Below, piece after piece: positions 1-8,268 of a stretch of 64,000 bases of DNA. Position numbers and translations under genes: made by a program. The stretch is from Planctomycetota bacterium (lineage in GTDB: Bacteria > Planctomycetota > JAJSAM01 > JAJVHW01), in assembly GCA_021776825.1 (NCBI GenBank), contig JAJFFG010000064.1, positions 1-64,000 on the forward strand. The letters run 5' to 3'. The notes under the pieces were generated by a model. It made no database searches. It saw only the letters and a program-made list of their open reading frames with translations, and had not been told where the DNA came from. Positions within the stretch are counted from its first letter, which is position 1. Each line of letters begins with the position of its first letter.

Positions 1-135
1 CGTCCGGTTTGACGAGCGGGGGCGGAAGACGGAGCCGGGGCGAGCAGCCCGGGGAGAGGGCGTCGGCGAACCCGGCGCAGGTCGCATCCGCGACCACCTC
101 CGACCCACCGGCCACCGCGTCCGCCCTCGACTCCA

Positions 136-157
136 CCGAGGGCGCCACGCCTGGCGG
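136..157 (-). repeat. Dispersed repeat copy C
   Basis: Read on the minus strand, this 22-base stretch matches the right arm of the inverted repeat near 52.52 kb with only one or two differences; the shared core is GCCAGGCGTGGCG followed by CCTCG (here) or TCCTCG. A further copy lies near 36.87 kb. It sits in a gene-free stretch (1-357) that otherwise holds only a short tandem repeat; no convincing coding frame was seen there. Confidence 0.45.
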
Positions 158-224
158 TCCCGAGGACGCGCTTTCCCGCACTCGGAGCCGCCAGGACACC
201 GCGCGCGACGGGCGGACGCGAACC

Positions 225-272
225 GTCACAGGGTTCACCCGCGACAGGGTTTCCCCGCGACAGAGTTTCCCC
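225..272. repeat. Three tandem imperfect 16-bp repeats
   Basis: Three adjacent 16-base units (225-240, 241-256, 257-272) share the pattern G(C/T)(G/C)ACAG(G/A)GTTYMCCC; units two and three differ at a single base (GCGACAGGGTTTCCCC versus GCGACAGAGTTTCCCC). They lie about 85 bases upstream of the small membrane protein start at 358. They could be protein-binding sites or simple slippage products; nothing in the sequence decides this. Confidence 0.6.
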
Positions 273-357
273 GCGTCGTGACTCGACCTCGCCGCGATCC
301 CGCCATGCCCGCGTGAACGATCCGGGCACGGGACGGACACCTGACCAGGAGGATCAC

Positions 358-498
358 ATGGAAGCGTTCGCCATCATTGGCTTCATCTTCTCGCTTCCCG
401 CGTTCGGGATGGCGTCGGCCAGCAAGAAGCAGCTGGCGGCGCTCCAGGCGGAGGTCGCGCAACTGAAGGCGGCGATCGAGGAACTTCAGCGCGCCTGA
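358..498 (+). CDS. Small membrane protein with C-terminal coiled coil (46 aa)
   Basis: Function unknown. The start at 358 is fixed by a perfect AGGAGG five bases upstream (347-352); a longer reading from 313 lacks such a site. The protein has one hydrophobic segment (residues about 4-20, AIIGFIFSLPAFGMA) followed by a short amphipathic heptad-like helix (QLAALQAEVAQLKAAIEEL). This membrane-anchor plus coiled-coil design is common in small unannotated bacterial proteins that oligomerise or tether a partner. It stands alone, followed by a long inverted repeat at 506-604. Existence of the gene is well supported by the ribosome binding site; its role is not inferable. Confidence 0.72.
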   Translation: MEAFAIIGFIFSLPAFGMASASKKQLAALQAEVAQLKAAIEELQRA

Positions 499-505
499 GC
501 CCGGT

Positions 506-604
506 CATACCGTCCCAGGGTCGATCCGTCGGATTGGATCAGCCGCGCGGACCCTGGGGCGCGATGACTCGCTGAGCCCGGCGGTCTGACCCTGGGACGG
601 TATG
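506..604. repeat. Long inverted repeat (17-bp perfect arms)
   Basis: Arms 506-522 (CATACCGTCCCAGGGTC) and 588-604 are perfect reverse complements separated by 65 bases. The loop contains a smaller GATCC/GGATC stem and a third partial copy (GGACCCTGGGG near 548). The element fills the space between two convergent genes (stop at 498 and stop at 625). It could act as a bidirectional terminator, but the long loop and internal partial copy look more like a REP/BIME-type or miniature element. Confidence 0.65.
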
Positions 605-624
605 GAGTGGGCTGATGTCGAGGA

Positions 625-2481
625 CTAGCGGTGGGGAGCGCCGATCAGACCGAACGCATCGACGTCGGCGCCGGCGCGCGCGCGGATGCCGCGGATCGCG
701 AACCTGCGGCCACCGATGAGGATCTCGTGCTCGCGATGCGTGCCGATCCACTTCGTGAGGCGCACCCGCCGATCGGCAGCATCGCGCGGGACGAGAACGA
801 GCTGGAACCCGTCGAAGCGATCACTGCCCGCCGCGACGACGCCGGCCATGCGCCATCCTTCGGGCGCCTTGACGTCGACGTGTCCTGAGCGCTTGCGGCC
901 TGCGCGCGCACCGATGACCTCGCGTCCGGCGATGCGGTAGATGCCTTCGACTGAGCCGATGAAGTTCCGGCCGTTGTAGTGTGCGGTCGCGACACGCAGC
1001 CCGATGAGCTCGGCGCCTGCCGGCGCATCCTCGAACGCGCCTCCACCCTTGCCGCCGACGAGGCGCGGCTTGGTGCCCGTCCCGGCATCGGCCCCGCGCG
1101 CCGCCGCGAGTTCATCCACCCAGACCGCAGCGGCCTCGCCGGTCCGACCCAGCCGCCGCAGTTCCTCCACCAACCTGCGCACTGCGTGGAAGCGCGAGCG
1201 ATGGAGGTTGATCCAGCCTGCCTTCGGCGACGGCTGCGCCGTGGCGACCACCTCGATCAGGACACCCAGGCGCTCGTCCGAATCGGGAGCGCCGGGAACG
1301 CCCGCGGCCAGTGCGGCCGTCGCCTGCGCGAAGCGCTTGGGGTCGGTCGCGGCGGACTCGCCCGCGACGCGCAGCCACACGCGCTGGGCCTCGGCGTGCT
1401 TGCTGCGCGCAGCGAAACAGCGCGCCCGCCAGACGGGGAGACGCGCTAGGAGCTCGGTTCGGCCCGCCTTCTTCCACGCGCGCTCCAAGCGCTTCAGAAG
1501 CGCCTCGTCGCCATCGAACGTCGGCGCGGTCGCGCCCACGTCCGGAAGAGCCCGGTTGAGCAGCGGCGGCAGGTCGTGCGGGCGGTTCTGCATCGCTTTC
1601 GCGATCGTCTTCCAGCCGCGTCCCGCGTCGGCGAGCGAGAGCTGACGCGCGCGCGTTGCGTCGGCGAGAGCCGAGAGCGCTTCGTGGCAGAACGGGTTCT
1701 CGCTGACGGCTGCCAGCAGGATGGGCGCCGCAGACGCTCGTGCGGCAGCGGGAACGCGTCGGTACGCCCACGCGGCGAGTGCCGCGCGGCGTCGCTTCGT
1801 CACCGAGTGATTCAGCGCGACGACGAGCAGCCGGAGGCGATCCTCCCAGACATGACCTGCGCTCAGTGGGTCGCGGATCTTCCCGTTGCGGTTCCCGATC
1901 TCGTTCGTGCGGTGGATGGTGACGTCGCCACCGTCCATCTCGAACCAGTAGGGATACGTGTGACCGGGCCCGCCGGCCCAGCCGCCGGGGATCCCAAACG
2001 CGTCGAACACGCCGTCCGCGAACTGCACGTTGTGGGTGCACGGTCCGCCGAACTTCAGGAAACTCTCGAGCGTGCACGGCTCGCCCTTGCGCTTCGGGTC
2101 CAGCGTGTAGGGAACGGCGCCAAAGAGTCCGCGCAGCGCCTCGGTCCTTCGCTTGCGGTATCGATCCAGAGCCCAGTCACGCTCTTCGATGGGCACCAGC
2201 GAGTCAGCGAGATGCGCCAGGATCGGCCATGGCGCCTCCCGCAGCGGAACGCGCATGTCCTTCCCGCGCTCGACGTGGAACAGGAACGACTCGGTCATCT
2301 GCGGGACGTCGCGACCCTGCGTCAGCCAGGCATCGACCCAGTAGCGGCGGGGCGTGGCATCCGGCCCGCGGGACCACGCCGCGGCGAAGGCGACGGCCAG
2401 CGAGGGGTAGCGCTCGACTGGTGGCGTCTGCGGTGAGAATGGCCGCGTGATGACCGAACTCCCGCTTCGTGGCCGCCGCAT
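625..2481 (-). CDS. Transglutaminase-like protein with C-terminal jacalin-like domain
   Basis: A protein of up to 618 residues. The N-terminal third holds a transglutaminase-like signature: a Cys at about 148 in GGPCTHNVQF, then GIPGGWAGGPGHTYPYW with a candidate catalytic His at about 174. The middle is helical and repeat-like. Near the C-terminus, GLRVATAHYNGRNFIGSVEGIY and GSDRFDGFQLVLV resemble the beta-prism lectin fold of jacalin-like domains. No signal peptide is evident at the chosen start. The ATG at 2481 overlaps the divergent GNAT gene by about 30 bases; the next ATG is at 2298, but sequence before it still looks coding, so the start is uncertain. Probably a protease or peptide-crosslinking fold with a carbohydrate-binding module; enzymatic activity is inferred only. 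Confidence 0.7.
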   Translation of the reverse strand: MRRPRSGSSVITRPFSPQTPPVERYPSLAVAFAAAWSRGPDATPRRYWVDAWLTQGRDVPQMTESFLFHVERGKDMRVPLREAPWPILAHLADSLVPIEERDWALDRYRKRRTEALRGLFGAVPYTLDPKRKGEPCTLESFLKFGGPCTHNVQFADGVFDAFGIPGGWAGGPGHTYPYWFEMDGGDVTIHRTNEIGNRNGKIRDPLSAGHVWEDRLRLLVVALNHSVTKRRRAALAAWAYRRVPAAARASAAPILLAAVSENPFCHEALSALADATRARQLSLADAGRGWKTIAKAMQNRPHDLPPLLNRALPDVGATAPTFDGDEALLKRLERAWKKAGRTELLARLPVWRARCFAARSKHAEAQRVWLRVAGESAATDPKRFAQATAALAAGVPGAPDSDERLGVLIEVVATAQPSPKAGWINLHRSRFHAVRRLVEELRRLGRTGEAAAVWVDELAAARGADAGTGTKPRLVGGKGGGAFEDAPAGAELIGLRVATAHYNGRNFIGSVEGIYRIAGREVIGARAGRKRSGHVDVKAPEGWRMAGVVAAGSDRFDGFQLVLVPRDAADRRVRLTKWIGTHREHEILIGGRRFAIRGIRARAGADVDAFGLIGAPHR

Positions 2482-3052
2482 CGTGCTGCGCGACTGGACG
2501 GCCGATGACCTGCCCGCACTCGAGCACTGGTTCCAGCCGGGTCGCGTGTGGCGCGCGCTGGACGGTCCGTACTACCAGCAGGCATCCACCTCCGAAATGC
2601 CGCAGCAACTCGCCCCGTTCCGCCGGGCGATCGAGGCGACGGAACTCCCGACGCCGCGCGTGAGCATCGCCATCGCCACAGCGGACGACGATGCGCTCGT
2701 CGGTCGCGTCAGCCGGTACTGGCAGAGCGAGGAGACGCTGTGGCTCTCTCTCGGAGTCGGTGTCTACGATCCCGAGCAGTGGGGACGCGGCATCGGGTAC
2801 GAGGCACTCGGGCTCTGGAGCCAGTACGTGCTCGACGCGATGCCGGATCTCGCCCGACTCGACCTGCGCACCTGGTCCGGGAACCCCCGGATGATGCGGC
2901 TCGCGGAGCGGTTGGGGTATCGCCTGGAGGCGCGCTTCCGCGATGCTCGCATCGTCGATGGAACGCACTTCGACGCCATGGGCTACGGCACTCTCCGCGC
3001 GGAGTGGAGCGAGCGGTATCCGGGTGGGTTCGCGGCCTCGCTCGACGCGTAG
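2450..3052 (+). CDS. GNAT-family N-acetyltransferase (RimJ/RimL-like)
   Basis: About 200 residues, the normal size for a single GNAT domain. The opening LRGRRIVLRDWTADDLPALE is typical of RimJ/RimL-type acetyltransferases, and the acetyl-CoA loop is visible as QWGRGIGYEAL (residues about 110-120), followed by the family's SGNPRMMRLAERLGY near the C-terminus. It would transfer an acetyl group to an amino group of a protein N-terminus or small molecule; the substrate is not predictable. GTG (2447) and ATG (2450) are adjacent; ATG is preferred. It diverges from the transglutaminase-like gene with overlapping starts. Confidence 0.88.
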   Translation: MTELPLRGRRIVLRDWTADDLPALEHWFQPGRVWRALDGPYYQQASTSEMPQQLAPFRRAIEATELPTPRVSIAIATADDDALVGRVSRYWQSEETLWLSLGVGVYDPEQWGRGIGYEALGLWSQYVLDAMPDLARLDLRTWSGNPRMMRLAERLGYRLEARFRDARIVDGTHFDAMGYGTLRAEWSERYPGGFAASLDA

Positions 3053-3071
3053 CGCCATCGACGGGCGGGCG

Positions 3072-4088
3072 TCACCGCTTCCCGTACGTGAACCCGGACT
3101 TCTTCGACAGGGTGACGGTCTCGCCTTCGGCGACGAGATGCAACGGACTCCACTTGCTCCGCCTCGCGCCGTATCCGTGCAGCGCCTCACGACCCGTCAT
3201 GTCGAGCTCGGTGAGCGCGAACGCGCGACCGATCAAGAGCAGATGCAGCCCCGCGACCTTGCGAGCCTGGGGACCCGCCTTGAACGGCACACTGTCGGAG
3301 AGCGACTGCTTGAAGCGCGGGACGACGACGAACCCTTTCTCATCGACGGAGACGCTCACGATCGGCGACCGTCCCTTCAACTTCTCCCACGCCTCGGCCT
3401 CGAGGCCCGCCTCGAGGTGGCAGACGACCGACTCCGTGTTGATGTGCGCGAGCAGCTCTGCGAAGCCCAGCTCCGCTGCGGCGGTCTGCGCCGCGATGAG
3501 CTGCTCACGGGCGCGCAGATGGCGCTCGGACTCGCCGGGCGCGGCCTCGCCCTCGGCCGGCTTCGGTGCGCCCGCTGCGGCGTCCTGGCGGAGCGCCTTC
3601 ATCGCTGCGGCGTACTCCCCGATTGGCGCGGCGGCACGCGAGCCCTTCCCCGCCTTCGACTTCGCCCACTCGATGACGTAGCCGTTCGTCTTGCGCGTCG
3701 CGTCGCCGGTCTCCGTCGCCACGTACAGCGCGTCGAGGCCGAGTGCGGGAACGGACACAAACGCCGACGTCCGCTTGCGGTCGAGTCCGGCGAGCACCGA
3801 CTCGACGGCATCCAGCACGCTGATCTGCTTGCCGTCCGCATTGGGGGGCAGTCGGCGGAGGAAACTGCTCAGTGCGTCGCCGATCGCGCGTTCCGCGACG
3901 AGATCGCCGCCCTTGTGAGCTGCCCGCGCGGCCTTCCCGAACGCCTTCGCAGCAGCTCCCGCGTCGTCACCCTTCGCCGCAGCGCGCGCCTCGTCGAGCA
4001 GTTCGAGCGGCGTCTTGCTCTTCGCCTCGAGGGCGCTGGGAGCGAACGTGAGAGCGGCGAGCACGATGAGCACGGGGAGTCGGTTCAT
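3072..4088 (-). CDS. Secreted protein of unknown function
   Basis: A 338-residue protein with a clear signal peptide (MNRLPVLIVLAALTFAPSALEA). The body is alpha-rich at first (LLDEARAAAKGDDAGAAAKAFGKAAR, reminiscent of a TPR-like helical hairpin) and then mixed, with a beta-rich C-terminal third. A low-complexity linker (KPAEGEAAPGE) divides two halves. I do not recognise a family. It is a single gene converging with the GNAT gene at 2450 and diverging from the beta-helix gene at 4209. Likely exported to the periplasm. Confidence 0.75.
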   Translation of the reverse strand: MNRLPVLIVLAALTFAPSALEAKSKTPLELLDEARAAAKGDDAGAAAKAFGKAARAAHKGGDLVAERAIGDALSSFLRRLPPNADGKQISVLDAVESVLAGLDRKRTSAFVSVPALGLDALYVATETGDATRKTNGYVIEWAKSKAGKGSRAAAPIGEYAAAMKALRQDAAAGAPKPAEGEAAPGESERHLRAREQLIAAQTAAAELGFAELLAHINTESVVCHLEAGLEAEAWEKLKGRSPIVSVSVDEKGFVVVPRFKQSLSDSVPFKAGPQARKVAGLHLLLIGRAFALTELDMTGREALHGYGARRSKWSPLHLVAEGETVTLSKKSGFTYGKR

Positions 4089-4208
4089 CTGCGGAGTCTA
4101 GCCGCCCGTCGGAGTGCCCCGGAGCCGCTGGAACCGCGGCGTGCCGGATTGCCGCACAGCGGACCGATAGGATAGAGCCAGCGATGCCTGCGGGCGGGGG
4201 AGGCTGTG

Positions 4209-5921
4209 ATGCGCCGAGCGTGGTCCTATGCGATCGTCGGAGTGGTCGCCTTCGTGATCGGTGTCGTCGTCGCCGGCGCGGTCTTGGTGGCGCCGGAGGA
4301 CGCGGGTCCCACCGCATCCGGCCCGGAGATCGACCCGGAGACGGCGCCCCAGCGAGGCGGCATCCGCGCGCGGCGCCACACTACCGAGCCGTCGCCGACC
4401 CCGGTGCCGACCGCGGTGTCGAGCGCCGAGCCACGTTCGGCGTCGAGTGACGGTGGGGTCACCGCGGCAAGCTTGGGGACGCCGGCGTCCGCCGCGGAGC
4501 TCGAGTTCCTCCGCACGGCGCTCGCGGAGGAGCGGGCCCGCCTCGAGCAAAGCGCTGCCGATGCGGCCGAGCGCGAGCGCGAGGCACGGCTGCAGTCCGA
4601 CGACGACGGCCTCGAGATCCTCGATCGGTACCTGCGACATGGCGGGAGCGTCGATGACGTCGTGAACAGCTTCGCGGCGATGCGGGCCCACATCAACACG
4701 GTGCAGGAACCCGTCCGCCGCTTCGACGCCACCGGTGCGCGAACCTCGGTGGACCTGTCGGACGTCATCGCGGAGGACGTCGTCCTGGAGTTCGGGGAGG
4801 GCGAGTTCGTTCTGGAGCGCGGGACCGCTAGTTGGAACGTGAGAGATGAGGACGTCGAGTCGCTCGAAATCCGCGGCGCCGGCATGGACAAGACGAAGCT
4901 GATCGGTCCCGGCTGGGCGTTCCTCTGCGCCGGAGACACATCGCACATCCGAAACCTGGTCATCCGTGATCTGACGATCGACGCGCTCGAGAAGAAGCAG
5001 ATCGTGCTGGATGCTCGTGGGGGCATCTCCGCCGCGCTGGAACGTGTGCGCGTCGAGGGGTGGGTCGTTGCGGGCCATGCGTCCGCGTTGGGTGTGAGCG
5101 GTGACGCCTTCTTCGCGGCTCGCGACTGCGAGTTTGACGGCGAGGGTTGGGTTCTGAGCCTCCGCGGCCCCGGGCTCGCGGTCTTCGAGCGGTGCACGTT
5201 CTCGAGTTCGCGTGCGGTGGTCATTGCCAGTAGCCATCGCAAGGGACGCCCTGCGGTCGTGCGGCTCAACGACTGCGAATTCGGAACGGTGAAGGTCGCC
5301 GATCGCGACCTGCGCACGCGCGGAGCAGGGGGCGCCGACGTCGAGGTCCGAGGGGGCACCGCAGCTGCGGGCCCCGCCTCCTGGACCGAGGCAGAGCGCA
5401 TCAAGAACTTCGGAGCTACGGATGTCGTGTCCATGGACGGCCTGACGTTCGTGACAACGCCACCGACGTTCTCAGTTGAGGACGCCGCCATCGCATTCGA
5501 CGTCGCGGCTGCGTCCGGACTACGCAACGTCGTCGGGGTTCGCGTCGGCGTGCCCGGCCGGAAGCCCGTCGAACTGGACTTCTATGTAATCGACGGCGAG
5601 CCCGGCTCCGCACCCGTACGGCAGACGCGTATCTACGACGGAACGTCGCTCCGCGTGCCGTCGGAGAAGACTCGCCGCGGCGCACACGGTGTCAACGCCG
5701 TCGATCTTGCGGATCTGCAGCGTGCGCAGGCGTTCTCGACTCTGCTGCGCAATGCCGAGATCGCTGCGGACGAGAACGTCTCGAGCGTCTCATTTCACGC
5801 GTATTCGAGCCGTTCCGACGACCCCGACGCGCTGAGCACGCTCGTGGTCCTCGCCGAACTCGAGGGCAAGCAGCGCGTGACCATCGACGCCGTCACGGGC
5901 TCGGTCCTTCGCCGTCGCTGA
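4209..5921 (+). CDS. Membrane-anchored right-handed beta-helix protein
   Basis: About 570 residues. An N-terminal transmembrane anchor (AYAIVGVVAFVIG-type segment, residues about 8-30) is followed by a Pro/Thr-rich linker, a charged coiled coil (residues about 98-130, many Glu/Arg/Ala) and a large domain with repeated short beta strands and turns, e.g. ISAALERVRVEGWVVAG and LAVFERCTFSSSRAVVI, characteristic of a pectate-lyase-like parallel beta-helix. The start ATG (4209) follows GGGGAGG (4197-4203); a GTG at 4206 is less well spaced. No catalytic residues of polysaccharide lyases are recognisable. It is probably exposed outside the inner membrane; the role is unknown. Confidence 0.75.
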   Translation: MRRAWSYAIVGVVAFVIGVVVAGAVLVAPEDAGPTASGPEIDPETAPQRGGIRARRHTTEPSPTPVPTAVSSAEPRSASSDGGVTAASLGTPASAAELEFLRTALAEERARLEQSAADAAEREREARLQSDDDGLEILDRYLRHGGSVDDVVNSFAAMRAHINTVQEPVRRFDATGARTSVDLSDVIAEDVVLEFGEGEFVLERGTASWNVRDEDVESLEIRGAGMDKTKLIGPGWAFLCAGDTSHIRNLVIRDLTIDALEKKQIVLDARGGISAALERVRVEGWVVAGHASALGVSGDAFFAARDCEFDGEGWVLSLRGPGLAVFERCTFSSSRAVVIASSHRKGRPAVVRLNDCEFGTVKVADRDLRTRGAGGADVEVRGGTAAAGPASWTEAERIKNFGATDVVSMDGLTFVTTPPTFSVEDAAIAFDVAAASGLRNVVGVRVGVPGRKPVELDFYVIDGEPGSAPVRQTRIYDGTSLRVPSEKTRRGAHGVNAVDLADLQRAQAFSTLLRNAEIAADENVSSVSFHAYSSRSDDPDALSTLVVLAELEGKQRVTIDAVTGSVLRRR

Positions 5922-6025
5922 CGGCCACTTGCACGTCGCAGCCGGTGCCGGCATCCCTCGAGCCGCGCAGGCGTGGGGAAGCTGCGTCCAAGCCCTACCA
6001 TGCGGCGCAGCCGAGGAGATCCGTC

Positions 6026-7552
6026 ATGCGCCGCCCACTGTTCTCACTTCGTTCCGTCGCCGCCGTGCTCGTTGCCGCCGCTCTGTGCGCGGTCGCGGGG
6101 TCGGCGACGGGGCAGGATGGCGATCCCGTGTCGTCGTCGCCCGCGGAGTTCCGCGCCGGCGTGAAGCGGGCGCTCTCGGGGTCCAGCGGGCGCGAGCTTC
6201 GCGCGAGCTTCGCGGAGCTCGACGAGGAGGAGCGTGTCGGGTGGGCGTTCCTCGTCGCGAACACGCCGCAGCATCACGTCGGCAAACTGACGCAGGCCGT
6301 GCTCACGGAGCATGTTCAGTACGCCTACAAGGCACGGCGCGAGTTGCCGTGGGCCACCGACCTCTCCGACGAGCTGTTCCTGCACTACGTCCTTCCCATC
6401 CAATCCGGCGACGAACCGCCGCAGGCGTACCGCAAGCAGTTCTTCGAGGAGATCGTTCCCCACCTGCGGAAGAAGAAGTGCAAGACCCTCGAGCAGGTGG
6501 CGCTCGAGGTGAACCGCTTCTGTGGCGCGCGCGTGACCTTCAAGTCGACGCCTCCGGAGGACGCCGGTCCGCTGGACATCCTGAAGCGCGGATTCGGTCG
6601 CTGCGAAGAGGAGGGCATCTACTTCAACGCGGTGGCGCGGTCGGCGGGACTCCCCGCGCGCGTGGCGAGCACGCCGTACTGGACGTTCAAGGCGAGCAAC
6701 CATGCGTGGTGTGAAGTCTTCATCGGCGCGAAGGACAAGAAGACCGGTCGCGAGTGGGGTTACGTCGGCGCGTGCGAACCGGCCGGGAAACTCAATCAGG
6801 CCTGGTTCTCGGGTGACATCAAGCGCGGCGCGCTCGTGCTCAGTCGCTCGCTCGGTCGGCCCGCGAGCGACGAAGTGCTCTCCGAGGGCACTGGCTACGC
6901 GGTCATCAACACGACGCGCTACTACACGAACGTCTGCGAGATGACGCTGGCCGTCACCGACTCCGAGGGTGCTGCCGTCGGCGGCGCTGACATCGCGCTC
7001 TACATCTGGAACGAGGTGGGCAACGAGCCGTATCTGCACTCGGCGTTCCAGTCCAAGGCCGACGCGGACGGCTCGTTCGCGTTCGAACTCGGGCCCGGCG
7101 AGTACGTCGTCCAGGCGCGCAAGGGCAACGCCGTCGGTTGGGCGGTCGCGACGTCCGCCCCCGGCAAGAAGGCGACGTGTTCGATCGTGCTCGGCGCGGC
7201 GACCGAGGGTCCGGACGTCGTGCGCGAGGCGGACGGTGCCGGACTGGACCTCCGGCTTGGGAGGGGCGGCAAGAAGACGAAGGCGGGGATCTGTCTCCTC
7301 GACGCGATGCCTTGGAAGCCGACGCAACTCGTGGAGGTCGAGAAGAAGGGCACGCGCGTCGACCTGCCTGCTGGCACGTATCTCGTGCAGACCGGGCGCC
7401 GCAAGGGCGACTCGGAGATCCACGTCACGCTGCAAGTCGTCACGATCGAGGACGGCGCGGGGTCGCGGGTGACGTTGCCGGGGCCGAAGCAGACGCGGCC
7501 CAGCAAGGACGGCAGCGCCTACGTGCGCGTTCTCAAGTACCCGCGGAAGTAG
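6026..7552 (+). CDS. Secreted transglutaminase-like protein
   Basis: A 508-residue exported protein. The ATG at 6026 is chosen because it follows a GAGGAG site and begins a good signal peptide (RSVAAVLVAAALCAVAGSATG); an in-frame ATG at 5945 lacks both. The core has the bacterial transglutaminase-like pattern: catalytic Cys at about 193 (FGRCEEEGIYF), His at about 227 (SNHAWCEVF) and an acidic partner at about 251 in GACEP, followed by LNQAWF. In relatives with this GACEP motif, Glu replaces the usual Asp. The C-terminal half carries carboxypeptidase-regulatory-like beta modules (DSEGAAVGGADIALY; ADGSFAFELGPGEYVVQA). Likely a periplasmic peptidase or peptidoglycan/peptide-processing enzyme. 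The chagasin-like lipoprotein gene follows 246 bases downstream. Confidence 0.86.
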   Translation: MRRPLFSLRSVAAVLVAAALCAVAGSATGQDGDPVSSSPAEFRAGVKRALSGSSGRELRASFAELDEEERVGWAFLVANTPQHHVGKLTQAVLTEHVQYAYKARRELPWATDLSDELFLHYVLPIQSGDEPPQAYRKQFFEEIVPHLRKKKCKTLEQVALEVNRFCGARVTFKSTPPEDAGPLDILKRGFGRCEEEGIYFNAVARSAGLPARVASTPYWTFKASNHAWCEVFIGAKDKKTGREWGYVGACEPAGKLNQAWFSGDIKRGALVLSRSLGRPASDEVLSEGTGYAVINTTRYYTNVCEMTLAVTDSEGAAVGGADIALYIWNEVGNEPYLHSAFQSKADADGSFAFELGPGEYVVQARKGNAVGWAVATSAPGKKATCSIVLGAATEGPDVVREADGAGLDLRLGRGGKKTKAGICLLDAMPWKPTQLVEVEKKGTRVDLPAGTYLVQTGRRKGDSEIHVTLQVVTIEDGAGSRVTLPGPKQTRPSKDGSAYVRVLKYPRK

Positions 7553-7798
7553 CCGCGGGAGACGAGCGCCCGTACGCCGACCCAGCGCAGGTACGTGGCG
7601 GCAACGTCGCGGCTGGGCATCGACGGACGGTAGTGGGCTCCCGTCGTGGAGCCAACGCTCGGCGCCGATCACGAGTCGAGCCGCAGCCCGCGCCCTCACT
7701 CTGAGTTGCCGGTGAGATGCTCTCGTGCGAGTGTGGGCCTCAGCGTGCGAGTCGTGTGACGACGACCGGCGCCCGACCGACCGCACACTGGAGGCGAC

Positions 7799-8242
7799 GT
7801 GAAGACGCTCATCGCATCGCTCTTGCTGACTGGGCTGCTCCTCATGGGCCTACTCCTGCCGGGCTGCGCCTCCGACGACGTGGCTCTCGCGAGCGGCACC
7901 TACCACGTCACCGCCGAGCGCCATGGTCAGACCGCGCGCATCCCGCTGGGCGACAAGCTGGCCATTCTGCTGCCGACCATCGCTGGCTCACCGTCGCACT
8001 GGACGCCGTCCGTGTCCGACCAATCGGTCGTCTCGGACATGCTCGCGCGTTCGCGGATCGCGCCGCGCGTGAATGGCGCCATCATCGGCGGGACGCAAGG
8101 ATACGAGCGCCTCGAGTTCCAGACGTTGCGGCCCGGGACGGCGACCGTCCGGGTCACTCGCGCGGTCGATCGTGCCGCGCCGGCGGTCTTTCAGATCAAC
8201 GTCGTCGTGGTCGACGAGCCGGCCGAGTTACCGGCCAGATAG
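7799..8242 (+). CDS. Chagasin-like (I42) lipoprotein, putative cysteine-protease inhibitor
   Basis: A 147-residue lipoprotein: hydrophobic leader LIASLLLTGLLLMGLLLPGC with a lipobox Cys at about residue 22. The mature part resembles the chagasin/I42 immunoglobulin-like inhibitor fold: an early GDKLAILLPTIAGSPSHW loop, a central GGTQGYERLEFQTLRPGTATVRVTR segment (in chagasins the G..G...F..LKPG.A.L pattern), and a final strand. The canonical NPTTGY and RPW loops are degenerate, so inhibition is inferred. Start is GTG, preceded by GGAGG. It sits directly after the transglutaminase-like (papain-fold) gene on the same strand, which fits a protease/inhibitor pairing but does not prove it. Confidence 0.68.
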   Translation: MKTLIASLLLTGLLLMGLLLPGCASDDVALASGTYHVTAERHGQTARIPLGDKLAILLPTIAGSPSHWTPSVSDQSVVSDMLARSRIAPRVNGAIIGGTQGYERLEFQTLRPGTATVRVTRAVDRAAPAVFQINVVVVDEPAELPAR

Positions 8243-8268
8243 AGCGCCCCGAGCCGACCGACTGCGAG

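Noticed and set aside
9-281. 90-codon open frame at the left edge
   Set aside because: Composition is that of a random GC-rich frame, no ribosome binding site, and it spans the tandem repeats; other frames are equally open.
4226-5527. 433-codon minus-strand frame opposite the beta-helix gene
   Set aside because: Ser/Arg-rich antisense shadow; the plus-strand frame has signal anchor, coiled coil and beta-helix.
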